Assembly (NCBI RefSeq): GCF_000754095.2 | Contig: NZ_JQSG02000006.1 | Coordinates: 747,501 to 811,500 of the forward strand | Origin: Acidihalobacter prosperus | Lineage (GTDB): Bacteria; Pseudomonadota; Gammaproteobacteria; DSM-5130; Acidihalobacteraceae | DNA length: 64,000 nucleotides | Reading direction: 5' to 3' | Part shown: piece by piece, positions 28,602-36,888 of the stretch | Numbering within the stretch: the stretch's first letter is position 1 | Layout of the letters: each line of letters begins with the position of its first letter | The notes under the pieces: model-generated | Told to the model about the DNA's origin: nothing | The model's input: the letters and a program-made list of their open reading frames with translations, nothing else | The model's database searches: none | Made by a program: the position numbers and the translations under genes

Positions 28602-30392
28602 ATGTGTGGGATCGCCGGTGAACTGGGTTTTGGGGGCAGGCCGCCCGAGTCGTCCGTCATGCAGCGCATGCTCGACCGGCTGCGCCGGCGTGGGCCGGAT
28701 CACGAGGGCCATTACCGCCAGGGCCCCGTGCTGCTGGGCCATCGCCGCCTTGCGATCATCGATCTCTCGGCTGCCGCCGACCAGCCGATGACCGACGAGG
28801 CGACGGGTTCGACTATCGTCTTCAACGGCACCATCTACAATTACCCCGCATTGCGCAACGAGCTGATCGGCCGGGGCCACCGTTTCCGTTCCAGCGGGGA
28901 CACCGAAGTGATCCTCAAGGCCTATGCCGAATGGGGCGAGCGCTGCGTCGAGCGCTTGATCGGCATGTTCGCCTTCGCCATCTGGGACGTGCGTGAGCAG
29001 CGCCTGTTCCTGGCTCGCGACCGCCTCGGCATCAAGCCGCTGTATTACGGTGAGACGCGCGACGGGTTCCGCTTCGCTTCCAACGTCCAGGCATTGCTTG
29101 CGGGCGGTGGCGTCGACAGCGCGATCGATCCGATCGCGCTGCATCACCACATGAGTCTGCACGCCGTGGTGCCGGCGCCGCGCACCCTGCTCAAGGGGGT
29201 GCGCAAGCTGCCGCCCGCACACACGCTGAGCATCGGTCCCGACGGACGTCAGCAGTTGCGTGCCTACTGGCATCTGTCGGCGCAGCGCCCGGCCGCGCCG
29301 CGCAGCGAGCAGGACTGGGTCGAAGCCATACACGCCGCCTTGCGCACGGCGGTCGAGCGCCGCATGCGCATTGCCGACGTACCCGTGGGCGTACTGCTGT
29401 CAGGCGGGCTCGATTCCAGTCTCCTGGTCGCGCTGCTGGCCGAGTCCGGCGCGTCGGGTCTCAAGACCTTTACCGTGGGGTTCGAGGACCAGCCGGAGGA
29501 GAAGGGCAGCGAGTTCGAGTATTCGGATCCGGTCGCGGCCCGCTACGCCACCGAGCATCACAAGTTCGAGATCCCCAACAGCGAGGTGCTGACGCGGCTG
29601 CCCGAGGCGGTCGATCAGATGTCCGAGCCGATGGTGGCTCAGGACGCCGTGGCGTTTTACCTGCTGTCCGGCCAGGTGTCGCGACACGTCAAGGCCGTGC
29701 AGTCCGGCCAGGGTGCGGACGAGGTCTTCGGCGGTTATTTCTGGTACCCGCAGATGGCCGCGGCGCAGGGTGAGCCGATCGAGCGCTTCCGCCCGCGTTA
29801 CTTCGATCGCGATCATGCCGAATATCTGCGCACGGTGATGCCGGCCTACGCCACGGACGACGTCACCTCTGCCTTCGTTGCGGCGCGTCTGGCCGAGGCG
29901 GATGCCGATGAATTCATCGATCAGGTGCTGCGGTTCGACGTCACCACGCTGATCGTCGACGACCCGGTCAAGCGAGTGGACAATATGACCATGGCCTGGG
30001 GGCTGGAGGCACGCGTGCCCTTCCTCGATCACGAGCTGGTCGAACTGGCCGCCAGCATGCCGCCGGACCTCAAGCTGCGCGACGGTGGCAAGTATGTGCT
30101 CAAGCAAATCGCCCGCGGACGCATACCGGATGCCGTGATCGATCGCCCCAAGGGCTATTTCCCGGTGCCGGCGCTGAAGTACGTGCGGGGCGAGGCCTAC
30201 GATTTCATGGCCGATATCGTCAATTCGCGCACGAGCCGCGAACGCGGGCTGTTCCGGCCGGAATACGTCGATGCGCTGCTGGCCGATCCGGAGGGCGAGG
30301 GCAGCTTCACCGCCATTCGCGGCAACAAGCTCTGGCATCTGGCGCTGCTCGAGTTGTGGTTGCAGCGGCACCTGGATGGCGCGGTGTACTGA
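28602..30392 (+). CDS. asnO: N-acetylglutaminylglutamine amidotransferase (asparagine-synthase family)
   Basis: About 596 aa. Glutaminase domain begins MCGIAGELGF (Cys2 nucleophile) with RGPDHEG, NGTIYNYPALR and SGDTEVILKAYAEWG. The synthase domain has the PPi-loop GVLLSGGLDSSLLVALLAE. Segments VVPAPRTLLKGVRKLPPA, MSEPMVAQDAVAFYLLS, VDDPVKRVDNMTMAWGLEAR and ERGLFRPEYVDALLADP match what I know of the amidotransferase that makes the osmolyte N-acetylglutaminylglutamine amide, rather than asparagine synthetase AsnB. The usual partner (GNAT/ATP-grasp Ngg) is not adjacent. ATG 28602 is fixed by the required MCG start. Confidence 0.85.
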   Translation: MCGIAGELGFGGRPPESSVMQRMLDRLRRRGPDHEGHYRQGPVLLGHRRLAIIDLSAAADQPMTDEATGSTIVFNGTIYNYPALRNELIGRGHRFRSSGDTEVILKAYAEWGERCVERLIGMFAFAIWDVREQRLFLARDRLGIKPLYYGETRDGFRFASNVQALLAGGGVDSAIDPIALHHHMSLHAVVPAPRTLLKGVRKLPPAHTLSIGPDGRQQLRAYWHLSAQRPAAPRSEQDWVEAIHAALRTAVERRMRIADVPVGVLLSGGLDSSLLVALLAESGASGLKTFTVGFEDQPEEKGSEFEYSDPVAARYATEHHKFEIPNSEVLTRLPEAVDQMSEPMVAQDAVAFYLLSGQVSRHVKAVQSGQGADEVFGGYFWYPQMAAAQGEPIERFRPRYFDRDHAEYLRTVMPAYATDDVTSAFVAARLAEADADEFIDQVLRFDVTTLIVDDPVKRVDNMTMAWGLEARVPFLDHELVELAASMPPDLKLRDGGKYVLKQIARGRIPDAVIDRPKGYFPVPALKYVRGEAYDFMADIVNSRTSRERGLFRPEYVDALLADPEGEGSFTAIRGNKLWHLALLELWLQRHLDGAVY

Positions 30393-30508
30393 AGCGCGCC
30401 GCGCATAACCGCGCGGACTGCGGGCTTAATTTTCCGGGGTAACGCGGTAGACTGGCGCGGCCACGGAAATTTCTTTCCGCACTCCAACCCAGATAGACGA
30501 GGTGACGC

Positions 30509-30841
30509 ATGGACGTCATGGAACGTATTGATCAGCAGGTCAAGAATCACCCGGTGGTGTTGTTCATGAAGGGCACGCCGCAGTTTCCCATGTGCGGGTT
30601 CTCCAGCCGTGCGGCCGAGGCGCTCAAACGCTGCGGCGAGGATTTCGCCTACGTGAACGTGCTGGCCGATCCCGAGGTGTTCGAGAACCTGCCGCGTTAT
30701 GCCGACTGGCCGACCTTTCCGCAGCTGTATATCGATGGCGAGCTGGTGGGCGGTTGCGACATCACGCTCGAGATGTATCAGAACGGCGAGCTGGAAAAGG
30801 CGGTCAAGGCCGCCATCGCGCGTCGCAGCGGCGCAGCCTGA
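30509..30841 (+). CDS. grxD: Monothiol glutaredoxin Grx4 family
   Basis: A 110-aa CGFS-type glutaredoxin: VVLFMKGTPQFPMCGFSSRAAEAL (active Cys about 29), WPTFPQLYIDGELVGGCDI (GSH-binding). This class carries a glutathione-ligated [2Fe-2S] cluster and works in iron-sulfur trafficking with BolA proteins, not as a general disulfide reductase. Starts ATG 30509 after GAGGTGACGC. Own transcription unit, convergent with the GGDEF gene. Confidence 0.95.
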   Translation: MDVMERIDQQVKNHPVVLFMKGTPQFPMCGFSSRAAEALKRCGEDFAYVNVLADPEVFENLPRYADWPTFPQLYIDGELVGGCDITLEMYQNGELEKAVKAAIARRSGAA

Positions 30842-30859
30842 ACACGCGGCGCGGCGGCT

Positions 30860-31810
30860 TCATCGATAGACGAAGCGGTTGCGCCCGCCGCGCTTGGCGG
30901 CTGCCAGGTTTTCTTCCGCGGCGCCGATGAAGTCGCTCAGAGACTCGACCGTCTGGCCAGCGTGATGGCAGTGGGCGCCGACCGATACGGTGATTCCGAT
31001 GTCGCCCATGTCGCTGTGGTACGCGCGCACGCCGACGGTTTCGACCAGCCGGCCGAACATGTCGGGGCGAGGCAGGCTCGGCTCCTGGTAGGCCATCGCA
31101 ATGGCGAAGGTGTCCACGTCGTGGCGAGTGATCACGTCGGTCGGACGCACCGCGTTGCGCAGGCGCAGGGCGACGTTGTTGAGCATTTCGTCGCCGATGT
31201 CGTAGCTGTAGCGTTCGTTGATCCGCTTGAAATGATCGATGGCCACCAGGGCGACGCAGACGCCGCTCTGGCGGGCTTGGGCCACCCTCAGCATGGCCTC
31301 CAGGCGTTGTTCCAGGTAACGGCGGTTGCCCAGGCCGGTCAGGGTGTCGATCTGGTTGGCGGCGATCAACTCGCGGTTGGCGGCCTGAACCGCATCGCTG
31401 GTTTGCAGCAGGGCGTTGTGCAGTGATGCGATGCGCCCCGCGCCGTAGATACGGGCGGCGAGCTCACTCGGTTCGGGCGGTTTGACCAGATAATCGTCGA
31501 CGCCACGCCGGAAGGCTTCCAGCAGGGCTTCGGTTTCGCCCTTGGCGGTGAACAGTAGCACGGCGGTGTACCAGTGTCGGCGCTCATCCAGGCGGCGGAT
31601 TTCATCGAGTAGATCAAGCCCGTTCATCTCCGGCATGACCCAGTCGGCGAGCAGCACGTCGGCTCGGCGTTCCCGGGCCATTTCGAGCGCTTCCGCCCCG
31701 CTGGTGGCGAGTCGGATGTCTTCGTAGCCGATCTTGCGCAGGCTCTGTTCGAGCACCACGCGCGAAAAGCGCATATCGTCGACGACGATCAGGCTGAGTT
31801 CCGGTGGCAA
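30860..31810 (-). CDS. Receiver-GGDEF protein with degenerate active site
   Basis: About 316 aa. An N-terminal CheY-like receiver (LIVVDDMRFSR, phospho-Asp in VLLADWVMPEMNG at about 56, Lys in DDYLVKPP) is followed by a short helical linker and a GGDEF domain (DTLTGLGNRRYLEQRL, FKRINERYSYDIGDEML). The signature GGDEF is replaced by DVDTF, losing both glycines and the catalytic Glu, while the RxxD inhibitory site (RPTD) five residues upstream is kept. It is more likely a c-di-GMP receptor or scaffold than a cyclase. A GGAGG box seven bases before TTG 31810 decides the start over GTG 31834. Confidence 0.85.
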   Translation of the reverse strand: MPPELSLIVVDDMRFSRVVLEQSLRKIGYEDIRLATSGAEALEMARERRADVLLADWVMPEMNGLDLLDEIRRLDERRHWYTAVLLFTAKGETEALLEAFRRGVDDYLVKPPEPSELAARIYGAGRIASLHNALLQTSDAVQAANRELIAANQIDTLTGLGNRRYLEQRLEAMLRVAQARQSGVCVALVAIDHFKRINERYSYDIGDEMLNNVALRLRNAVRPTDVITRHDVDTFAIAMAYQEPSLPRPDMFGRLVETVGVRAYHSDMGDIGITVSVGAHCHHAGQTVESLSDFIGAAEENLAAAKRGGRNRFVYR

Positions 31811-31915
31811 TGCTGTTCCTCCCCCGACAGGCACTCCGTGGACGACCGGTGATAATAAATGATTATCGCACCCGGGTGCGCATCGCCCTCGCCGGGCCGC
31901 GATGCGTTCGGGCTT

Positions 31916-32566
31916 TCAGTCCGACACGCTGCCCTGGCAGCGTTGCCAGCGGTTGAGAATGCCGCAAAACAGGTCCGCCGTCATTTCCGCATCGTAGGTG
32001 GCGCTGTGTGCCTGCGCGGTATTCCATTCTAGCCCGGCGGCGCGCGCGGCGCGCGCCAGCACCGTCTGGCCGTAGGCCATGGCCGCCAGCGTGACCGTAT
32101 CGAAATTGCTGAAGGGGTGGAAGGGGTTGCGCTTGATGCCCGTGCGCGCCACCGCCGCATTGATGAAACCGAGGTCGAAGGCCGCGTTGTGCCCGACCAG
32201 GATGGCGCGGGTGCATTCGTTTTCGCCGACTGCGCGGCGAACTTCCTTGAAGACGTCGCTCAAGGCTTCCTTTTCGGGTACCGCCAGTCTCAGCGGGTGC
32301 CAGGGGTCGATGCCGTTGACTTCCAGCGAGGCGGGCTCCAGGTTGGCGCCATCGAAGGGAACGACGTGCCGGCTGATGGTCTGGTCGCGATGCAGGTGGC
32401 CTGCGTCGTTCATGCGTAGGGTAATCGCGGCAATCTGCAGCAGGGCGTCCGTCTGGGCGTTGAAGCCGCCGGTTTCGACATCGACGACCACCGGCAGGAA
32501 GCCGCGAAAACGCTGGCCGATCGGGACGTATTCGCTCATTTCAGACAAGTTCGTGGCATAGGGCAT
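31916..32566 (-). CDS. rnt: Ribonuclease T
   Basis: About 216 aa, DEDDh exonuclease that trims tRNA and small stable RNA 3' ends. Exo [22 protein letters not shown], Exo [19 protein letters not shown], Exo [17 protein letters not shown] contain the four acidic residues and the His. RNase T also has basic patches for substrate; [13 protein letters not shown] is typical. Start ATG 32566; ATG 32539 (MSEYVPIG) is possible and lacks a stronger ribosome-binding site. Divergent from aceE. Confidence 0.92.
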   Translation of the reverse strand: MPYATNLSEMSEYVPIGQRFRGFLPVVVDVETGGFNAQTDALLQIAAITLRMNDAGHLHRDQTISRHVVPFDGANLEPASLEVNGIDPWHPLRLAVPEKEALSDVFKEVRRAVGENECTRAILVGHNAAFDLGFINAAVARTGIKRNPFHPFSNFDTVTLAAMAYGQTVLARAARAAGLEWNTAQAHSATYDAEMTADLFCGILNRWQRCQGSVSD

Positions 32567-32648
32567 GCGGGCAGCTTACCCTAGCTGGATGGCGCGGGGA
32601 AATCGTTGTTTATCATGCCGGTTGCATGCTAGGCCCGTGGGCGGGTTC

Positions 32649-32677
32649 TTGACCACCCCCGTAAAAAACATGATGAT
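32649..32677 (+). promoter_or_regulatory. Candidate aceE promoter
   Basis: TTGACC, 17-bp spacer, GATGAT, about 114 bases before the aceE start. Good -35, fair -10. No PdhR-like operator was recognised. Confidence 0.45.
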
Positions 32678-32790
32678 GGCGCCGCTTCTTGAAGGTACCC
32701 GTATTCCCTTGCACGGCCGGCGCATGGACGTCGGGCGTGCACGCCTGCGCTGGACTCCAGGGGGTCCGGCGCCAAGCTTGGAGGTCCGCC

Positions 32791-35454
32791 ATGAATACCC
32801 ATGTCCAGTTGCAGGACGCCGATGCCATCGAAACCCAGGAGTGGATCGATGCACTGGAATCCGTGATCGAGCAGGAAGGGGTCGAACGTGCCCACTACCT
32901 GCTCGAACAACTGATCGACAAGGCTCGCCGCTCGGGCGCCTTCCTGCCCTATTCCGCCAACACGGCCTACGTCAACACCATTCCGCCGCATCTCGAGGCG
33001 ATCCTGCCCGGCGATCCAGCCATTGAGCGGCGCATTCGCTCGCTGATCCGTTGGAACGCGCTGGCCATGGTGGTGAAGGCCAACCGCAAGAGCACGGAAC
33101 TGGGCGGCCATATTGCGAGCTTCGCCTCCATCGCCACGCTATATGACGTCGGCTTCAATCACTTCTGGCGTGCGCCGAGCCACGAGCACGGCGGTGATCT
33201 GGTCTATTTCCAGGGGCACTCCTCGCCTGGCAACTATGCGCGCGCCTTCCTGGAGGGACGTCTGAGCGAGGAACAGCTCGACAATTTCCGCCAGGAGGTC
33301 GACGGGCGAGGCATTCCATCCTATCCGCACCCCTGGTCGATGCCCGATTTCTGGCAGTTCCCCACTGTGTCCATGGGCCTCGGGCCATTGCAGGCCGTCT
33401 ATCAGGCCCGTTTCATGAAGTATCTGAGCGACCGCGGCCTGGCCGATACGCGGGACCGCAAGGTGTGGTGCTTCATCGGCGACGGTGAGATGGACGAGCC
33501 GGAGAGCATGGCGGGCATCTCGCTGGCCGCGCGCGAGAAGCTCGACAATCTGATCTTCGTGATCAATTGCAATCTGCAGCGTCTGGACGGCCCCGTGCGC
33601 GGCAACGGCAAGGTGGTGCAGGAATTCGAGGCGTTGTTCCGCGGCGCCGGCTGGAACGCGATCAAGGTGCTCTGGGGGCGCTACTGGGATCCGTTGTTCG
33701 CGCGCGACCACGACGGCCTGCTGCAGCGCCGCATGATGGAGGCCGTCGACGGCGAGTATCAGAACTACAAGTCGAAGGACGGCGCTTATGTGCGCGAGCA
33801 CTTCTTCGGCAAGTACCCCGAACTCAAGGCGATGGTGGCCACCATGTCCGACGAGGACATCTGGCGCCTGAACCGCGGCGGCCACGATCCGTACAAGGTC
33901 TATGCGGCCTATGCGGCCGCGAGCAAACACGCCGGCCAGCCGACGGTGATTCTGGCGCATACCGTCAAGGGTTACGGCATGGGTCGCGCCGGGCAGGGGC
34001 AGAACCGCACCCACCAGCAGAAGAAGCTGCATGATGAAGAACTGCTCGCCTTCCGCGACCGCTTCGACATCCCGCTTTCCGACGAGGACGTGGTCAACTG
34101 TAAGTACTATCGCCCTGCCGAAGACAGCCCGGAAATGAGCTATCTGCGCGAGCGTCGCGAAGCGCTCGGCGGCTATCTGCCGGTACGCAAGCCGCTGGCG
34201 GCGCCGTTGCAGGTGCCGGGTCTCGATGCCTTCGCTTCCTTGCTGGAAGACAGCGGTGACCGCGAGCTTTCGACCACGATGGCCTTTGTGCGCCTGCTCA
34301 CGGTATTGACCCGCGACAAGAAGATCGGCAAGAACGTGGTGCCGATCATTCCGGACGAGGCGCGCACCTTCGGCATGGAGGGCATGTTCCGGCAGCTCGG
34401 TATCTATTCCTCCGTCGGCCAGCTCTACACGCCGGAGGATAAGGACCAGATCATGTTCTACAAGGAGGACAAGACTGGCCAGATTATTGAAGAAGGCCTC
34501 AACGAGGCCGGCGCCATCGCCTCCTGGATTGCCGCTGCAACGGCGTATAGCAATCACGGCGTCAACACAGTGCCTTTCTTCGCTTTCTACTCGATGTTCG
34601 GCTTCCAGCGCGTGGGCGACTTCATCTGGGCCGCCGGCGACATGCAGGCGCGCGGCTTCCTGATGGGCGCGACCGCCGGGCGCACCACGCTGGCGGGCGA
34701 GGGCTTGCAGCATCAGGACGGCCATAGCCATGTGATGGCCGGTTTCATCCCCAACTGCGTCAGCTACGATCCGACCTTTGCCTACGAGCTGGCGGTGATC
34801 GTTCAGGACGGCATGCGGCGCATGTACGAGAAGCAGGAGAACGTCTTCTACTACATCACCGTGATGAACGAGAACTACCACCATCCGGCCATGCCGAAGG
34901 GCGCCGAGGACGATATCGTCAAGGGCCTGTATCTGTTCCGTCAGGGCGGCCGCAAGAAGAAAAAGGTGCAGCTGCTCGGTTCCGGCACCATCCTGCGCGA
35001 GGTCATCGCCGCGGCGGATCTGCTGGAGCAGGATTTCGGCGTCGCCGCCGATATCTGGAGCGCCCCCAGCTTCAACGAGCTGTTCCGCGAAGCCGATGCC
35101 GCGGAGCGCTGGAACCGCCTGCATCCCGAAGCAGAGGCGCGCGAATCCCATGTGGCTCGCTGCTTCAAGGATCGAAGCGGACCCTTCATCGCCGCCACCG
35201 ACTACGTCAAGCAGTACGCCGACCAGATCCGCGCCTGGGTGCCCGGCCGCTACGTGGTGCTGGGTACCGACGGTTTCGGCCGCAGCGACACGCGCGCGCA
35301 GCTGCGCAAATACTTCGAGGTCGACCGCTACCACGTCGCGATTGCGGCGCTCAAGGCGTTGGCGGACGAAGGCAGGATCGAAGCCGCCGAGGTCGGCCGC
35401 GCCATAGAACGTTATGGCGTCGATCCGTCCAAGCCGCATCCGACGACCGCCTGA
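32791..35454 (+). CDS. aceE: Pyruvate dehydrogenase E1 component (homodimeric)
   Basis: An 887-aa thiamine-diphosphate enzyme decarboxylating pyruvate and acetylating lipoyl-E2. The ThDP motif GDGEMDEPE with its downstream NCNLQRLDGPV is complete. RNAMAMVVKAN-like (WNALAMVVKANR), GHIASFASIATLYDVGFNHF, GYGMGRAGQGQNRTHQQKK, IIPDEARTFGMEGMFRQ, GATAGRTTLAGEGLQHQDG and the C-terminal YVVLGTDGFGRSDTR match the gammaproteobacterial AceE. ATG 32791 has GGAGGTCCGCC upstream; upstream in-frame codons lie in the promoter region. First gene of aceE-aceF-lpd. Confidence 0.97.
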   Translation: MNTHVQLQDADAIETQEWIDALESVIEQEGVERAHYLLEQLIDKARRSGAFLPYSANTAYVNTIPPHLEAILPGDPAIERRIRSLIRWNALAMVVKANRKSTELGGHIASFASIATLYDVGFNHFWRAPSHEHGGDLVYFQGHSSPGNYARAFLEGRLSEEQLDNFRQEVDGRGIPSYPHPWSMPDFWQFPTVSMGLGPLQAVYQARFMKYLSDRGLADTRDRKVWCFIGDGEMDEPESMAGISLAAREKLDNLIFVINCNLQRLDGPVRGNGKVVQEFEALFRGAGWNAIKVLWGRYWDPLFARDHDGLLQRRMMEAVDGEYQNYKSKDGAYVREHFFGKYPELKAMVATMSDEDIWRLNRGGHDPYKVYAAYAAASKHAGQPTVILAHTVKGYGMGRAGQGQNRTHQQKKLHDEELLAFRDRFDIPLSDEDVVNCKYYRPAEDSPEMSYLRERREALGGYLPVRKPLAAPLQVPGLDAFASLLEDSGDRELSTTMAFVRLLTVLTRDKKIGKNVVPIIPDEARTFGMEGMFRQLGIYSSVGQLYTPEDKDQIMFYKEDKTGQIIEEGLNEAGAIASWIAAATAYSNHGVNTVPFFAFYSMFGFQRVGDFIWAAGDMQARGFLMGATAGRTTLAGEGLQHQDGHSHVMAGFIPNCVSYDPTFAYELAVIVQDGMRRMYEKQENVFYYITVMNENYHHPAMPKGAEDDIVKGLYLFRQGGRKKKKVQLLGSGTILREVIAAADLLEQDFGVAADIWSAPSFNELFREADAAERWNRLHPEAEARESHVARCFKDRSGPFIAATDYVKQYADQIRAWVPGRYVVLGTDGFGRSDTRAQLRKYFEVDRYHVAIAALKALADEGRIEAAEVGRAIERYGVDPSKPHPTTA

Positions 35455-35473
35455 CGAGCCCGGGAGCAAGCGC

Positions 35474-36778
35474 ATGGCAGAACTGAAGGAAATTCGCGTC
35501 CCCGATATCGGGGACTTCAAATCCGTAGAAGTGATCGAGGTGCTGGTCAATCCGGGCGATACGATCGCGCCGGAAAGCTCGCTGGTCACCCTGGAGTCGG
35601 ACAAGGCGAGCATGGAGATCCCCGCGCCGGAGGGTGGCGTGGTGCGCGAGGTCAAGGTCAAGGTGGGCGATCACGTCGCCGAGGGTTCGCCGATCCTGGT
35701 GCTGGAGCCTGCTGCCGCCACGCCGATGCCCGCCGCGCAAGCCGCATCGGCATCGGCATCGGCATCGGCATCGGCCGAGGCCTCACCGCCGACGCCCGCC
35801 GCTGCCGAAGCCAAGGCCGCGCCGCCGGGACCTGTCGCGACGAAGCCTTCGCCGACAGCGCATCTCAACGAGCAGCGCTTCCGCAAGGCCCACGCCAGTC
35901 CGTCGGTACGCCGCTTCGCGCGTGAACTGGGCGTCGATCTCGGCGAGGTGAGTGGCGGCGGACCCAAGGGCCGCATCCTGCGCGAGGACGTGCAAAATTA
36001 TGTCAAACGTGCGCTGAGCCAGGCACGCGGCGGTTCAGGTCTTGGGGTTGCCGCCATGCCAGAGATCGATTTCTCCCAGTTCGGCGAGGTCGAGACCCAG
36101 GCACTGACCAAGATCAACAAGCTGACCGGGCAGAACCTGCACCGCAACTGGGTCACCGTGCCGCACGTCACCCAGTTCGACGAGGCGGACGTGACCGATC
36201 TCGAATCCTTCCGCAAGCAGATGGTCGAGGAGTACGCCGCCAAGGGCGTCAAGCTCACCCTGCTCGCCTTCCTGATGAAGGCGGTGGTGTCCGCGCTGCG
36301 CGAATTCCCGCGCTTCAACGCCTCGCTCGACCCGACGCAGGAAAACCTGATTCTCAAGAAATACTTTCACATCGGCATCGCGGTGGACACCGCCGACGGC
36401 CTGGTCGTACCGGTGATCCGCGATGTCGACCGCAAGAGCCTGATCGACCTGGCCCGCGAGCTTGGAGAGGTGTCGGTGCGTGCCCGCGAGAAGAAGCTCA
36501 AACCCTCGGACATGCAAGGCGGCTGCTTTTCCATCTCCAGCTTGGGCGGGCTCGGCGGTACGGCGTTCACGCCCATCGTCAACGCACCCGAGGTCGCCAT
36601 CCTGGGCGTGTCGCGTGCGCGTTGGCAGCCGGTCTACGAGGATGGCGAGTTCGTGCCGCGCCTGATGCTGCCGCTGTCGCTGTCCTACGACCACCGCGTC
36701 ATCGACGGCGCGCTGGGCGCGCGATTCACCACCTTCCTGAGCAAGCTGCTGTCGGATACGCGGCGCATGCTGCTCTAG
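35474..36778 (+). CDS. aceF: Dihydrolipoamide acetyltransferase (E2) with one lipoyl domain
   Basis: A 434-aa E2. One N-terminal lipoyl domain (ESDKASMEIPAP, lipoylated Lys), an Ala/Pro/Ser linker, a peripheral subunit-binding domain (ASPSVRRFARELGVDLGEVSGGGPKGRILREDV) and the catalytic acetyltransferase core ending LSLSYDHRVIDGALGARF with the HRVIDG catalytic motif. E. coli AceF has three lipoyl domains, this one one, but the E3 next door carries another. The linker contains a 6-bp tandem repeat. Confidence 0.96.
   Translation: MAELKEIRVPDIGDFKSVEVIEVLVNPGDTIAPESSLVTLESDKASMEIPAPEGGVVREVKVKVGDHVAEGSPILVLEPAAATPMPAAQAASASASASASAEASPPTPAAAEAKAAPPGPVATKPSPTAHLNEQRFRKAHASPSVRRFARELGVDLGEVSGGGPKGRILREDVQNYVKRALSQARGGSGLGVAAMPEIDFSQFGEVETQALTKINKLTGQNLHRNWVTVPHVTQFDEADVTDLESFRKQMVEEYAAKGVKLTLLAFLMKAVVSALREFPRFNASLDPTQENLILKKYFHIGIAVDTADGLVVPVIRDVDRKSLIDLARELGEVSVRAREKKLKPSDMQGGCFSISSLGGLGGTAFTPIVNAPEVAILGVSRARWQPVYEDGEFVPRLMLPLSLSYDHRVIDGALGARFTTFLSKLLSDTRRMLL
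35744..35773 (+). repeat. Tandem GCATCG x5 in the aceF linker
   Basis: Five exact copies of GCATCG encode an alternating Ala-Ser run (ASASASASAS) between the lipoyl and subunit-binding domains. Unit gain or loss would keep the frame, so the linker length may vary between strains. Confidence 0.9.
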
Positions 36779-36888
36779 CAGCAGACTGTCGTGACTCTAC
36801 TCATGCGGCATGATAGGGCGTCATCTCCTTCTCTCGCACGCGCCAGAGCGGGTCACAGCAATCCGTAATTAGTTGTCGGAGTCATCAC

